Part shown: positions 62,801 through 64,000 of the stretch, piece after piece
Position numbering within the stretch: position 1 is the stretch's first letter
How the letters are laid out: each line of letters opens with the position of its first letter
Assembly (NCBI RefSeq): GCF_052060035.1
Contig: NZ_JBPOEA010000004.1
Coordinates: forward strand, 1-64,000
From: Fodinibius sp052060035
GTDB lineage: Bacteria > Bacteroidota > Rhodothermia > Balneolales > Balneolaceae
DNA length: 64,000 nucleotides
Reading direction: 5' to 3'
Notes under the pieces: generated by a model
Database searches by the model: none
What the model was told of the DNA's origin: nothing
The model's input: only the letters and a program-made list of their open reading frames with translations
Position numbers and translations under genes: made by a program

Positions 62801-63181
62801 TATCTTTTTCTTTTCAATCGGAAAACCGGCTTCCATCCAGGATCGAATTCCACCGGCCAGCGATTTCACATTGTGATATCCCATCTTCTGGAGGTTGTCA
62901 GCAGCCAGAGCTGAGCGATACCCACCCCCGCAGTACAATATAATTTCTTCATCCATATCGGGATACTCTTCTTCGATGTCACGTTCTAAAATTCCCCGTC
63001 CAAGATATTCAGCCCCTGCAATACGTGTACTTTCCCATTCATCCTGCTCGCGGATATCTAACAACACAAAATCCGCATTAGATTTCTGCTTCTTTCTCAC
63101 TTCTTCAGGGGTGATTTCGTCAATACGGGTTTTGGAATCATCAACAAGTGTTACAAACCGATCAGAGTGAGGTTTTCCCAT
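62798..63181 (-). CDS. Rhodanese-domain protein
   Basis: The 127-residue single-domain protein has LLDIREQDEWESTRIAGAEYL and the active loop YCGGGYRSALAA with the catalytic Cys, then GYHNVKSLAGGIRSW. It moves sulfane sulfur, partners unknown. It converges with the cupredoxin gene. Confidence 0.9.
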   Translation of the reverse strand: MGKPHSDRFVTLVDDSKTRIDEITPEEVRKKQKSNADFVLLDIREQDEWESTRIAGAEYLGRGILERDIEEEYPDMDEEIILYCGGGYRSALAADNLQKMGYHNVKSLAGGIRSWMEAGFPIEKKKI

Positions 63182-63337
63182 AACAAAATAATTTTTATCC
63201 TACCTGATTTGCACCAATGTTAACAGATTAGAATGTCAATACATTTTATCTATATGCTATCGGTAAAAATAGGTGGCAAATTCAAAAGATACTCTAACAA
63301 AAATCTGTCTCGGAGCCTCGGAATTCAAGATGACAGA

Positions 63338-64000
63338 TTAATTTTTAAAAGTATTTTTATTGATTAATTCTTGTGCACTTTCAAGCGCAGCTTCCGTAAT
63401 ATCCTCGCCACTCATCAGCGTTGCTACTTCCGTTACATGCTCATTATCATTTAATGGAATTATACGGGATACCGTTCGCCCATCTTCTTCTACCTTCTGC
63501 ACTTTGTAATGTTTGTGAGCCTGACTTGCAATCTGCGGCTGATGCGTAATAGCAATAATCTGGCACCGCTCAGAAAGTCGCCGCATCATACGCCCTACTT
63601 TTTCTGATATCTCACCACTAATTCCAGTATCAATCTCATCAAATATCATTACTGGCAAGCTCTGCTCGCGGGCTATAATAGATTTAAGCGCAAGCATTAC
63701 ACGGCTAATTTCTCCACCGGATGCAATTTTGGCCAGCGGCTTTGGCTCTTCGCCCTTATTGGTAGAAATATACAGTCGAACCTCATCACTCCCATGCTCG
63801 GTGCATGCCACCGGTTGACCATCAATCGTTATCCAGCCTTGAGATTCCGACGTTACCATCCAATCCACTCGCACCTCAAAATTAGCATGTGGTATTCCCA
63901 GCTTATTTAGTTCATTCTCAATCTGATTCGACAGTTGCTCACCAACCTTTTTGCGAACATTGTGTAAGGTCCGTGCTTTCTCGGTCAGCGCCTCAGCTTG
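63338..64000 (-). CDS. recN: DNA repair protein RecN, C-terminal part (cut by window edge)
   Basis: The frame stays open to base 64000. It shows the SMC-type ATPase C-terminus: LAKIASGGEISRVMLALKSI (signature), VMIFDEIDTGISG (Walker B) and IIAITHQPQIASQAHKHY. RecN helps repair double-strand breaks. The N-terminal part and start are outside the window. Confidence 0.93.
   Translation of the reverse strand, partial: QAEALTEKARTLHNVRKKVGEQLSNQIENELNKLGIPHANFEVRVDWMVTSESQGWITIDGQPVACTEHGSDEVRLYISTNKGEEPKPLAKIASGGEISRVMLALKSIIAREQSLPVMIFDEIDTGISGEISEKVGRMMRRLSERCQIIAITHQPQIASQAHKHYKVQKVEEDGRTVSRIIPLNDNEHVTEVATLMSGEDITEAALESAQELINKNTFKN

Noticed and set aside
1..64000. tRNA and rRNA genes
   Set aside because: None was recognised on either strand by eye; a covariance search would settle this.

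Overview
The window most likely comes from a member of the Balneolota/Rhodothermota side of the Bacteroidota superphylum. It has a SusC/SusD pair, a GldC homologue, a split NAD(P) transhydrogenase and a MEMO-domain protein. This assignment is inferred from gene content, not from a marker gene. No rRNA or tRNA gene was seen.

Bases 1 to about 44,200 form one composite mobile element that continues past the left edge. (i) 1-9,131, minus strand: a tight operon running leftward from a coiled-coil protein through a run of small proteins with a single C-terminal membrane helix (one with a complete transglutaminase-type Cys-His-Asp triad, one with a peptidoglycan-binding domain), then a RecA-like ATPase and a huge partial protein that joins a RelA/SpoT alarmone-synthetase domain to a DarB-like N6-adenine methyltransferase. 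(ii) 9,488 to about 26,110, plus strand: thirteen AT-rich integron gene cassettes separated by twelve recognisable attC sites, with no integron integrase in the window. Several cassettes carry known or likely defence families (AbiV, Abi-alpha/DUF4393, NERD, DUF4062, a deoxyribosyltransferase-like protein, a HEPN-like protein). (iii) 26,230-29,675: a DUF6429 gene and an SOS block of lexA, yedK, a small gene and a Y-family polymerase, with two matching palindromes that look like LexA boxes. (iv) 29,730-38,110: a defence-like block with a HEPN protein, a type IIG restriction-modification enzyme, a nuclease-like companion, and a GHKL ATPase/STAS-like pair. (v) 38,190-44,130: replication and control, with a ParB-like protein, small DNA-binding proteins, a 20-bp iteron-like array beside an AT-rich stretch, a large AAA/SF3-like helicase, a divergent repressor switch and an unidentified 310-residue protein.

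From about 44,400 onward the sequence looks like ordinary chromosome: pntAb-pntB (no pntAa upstream, where the element ends), a DUF2231 membrane protein, a lipoprotein, an MFS transporter, nth, a MEMO-family protein, gldC, ahcY, a TlpA-like thioredoxin, a SusC/SusD pair, L-2-hydroxyglutarate oxidase followed by a D-2-hydroxyacid dehydrogenase/Fe-S fusion, a cupredoxin that appears circularly permuted, a rhodanese and the C-terminal part of recN.

In the element, the repressor switch, LexA, helicase and iterons look like lifestyle and replication control. The left operon may be a virion or cell-entry module of an undescribed membrane-containing kind. The cassette array and the 30-38 kb block look like accessory defence cargo.
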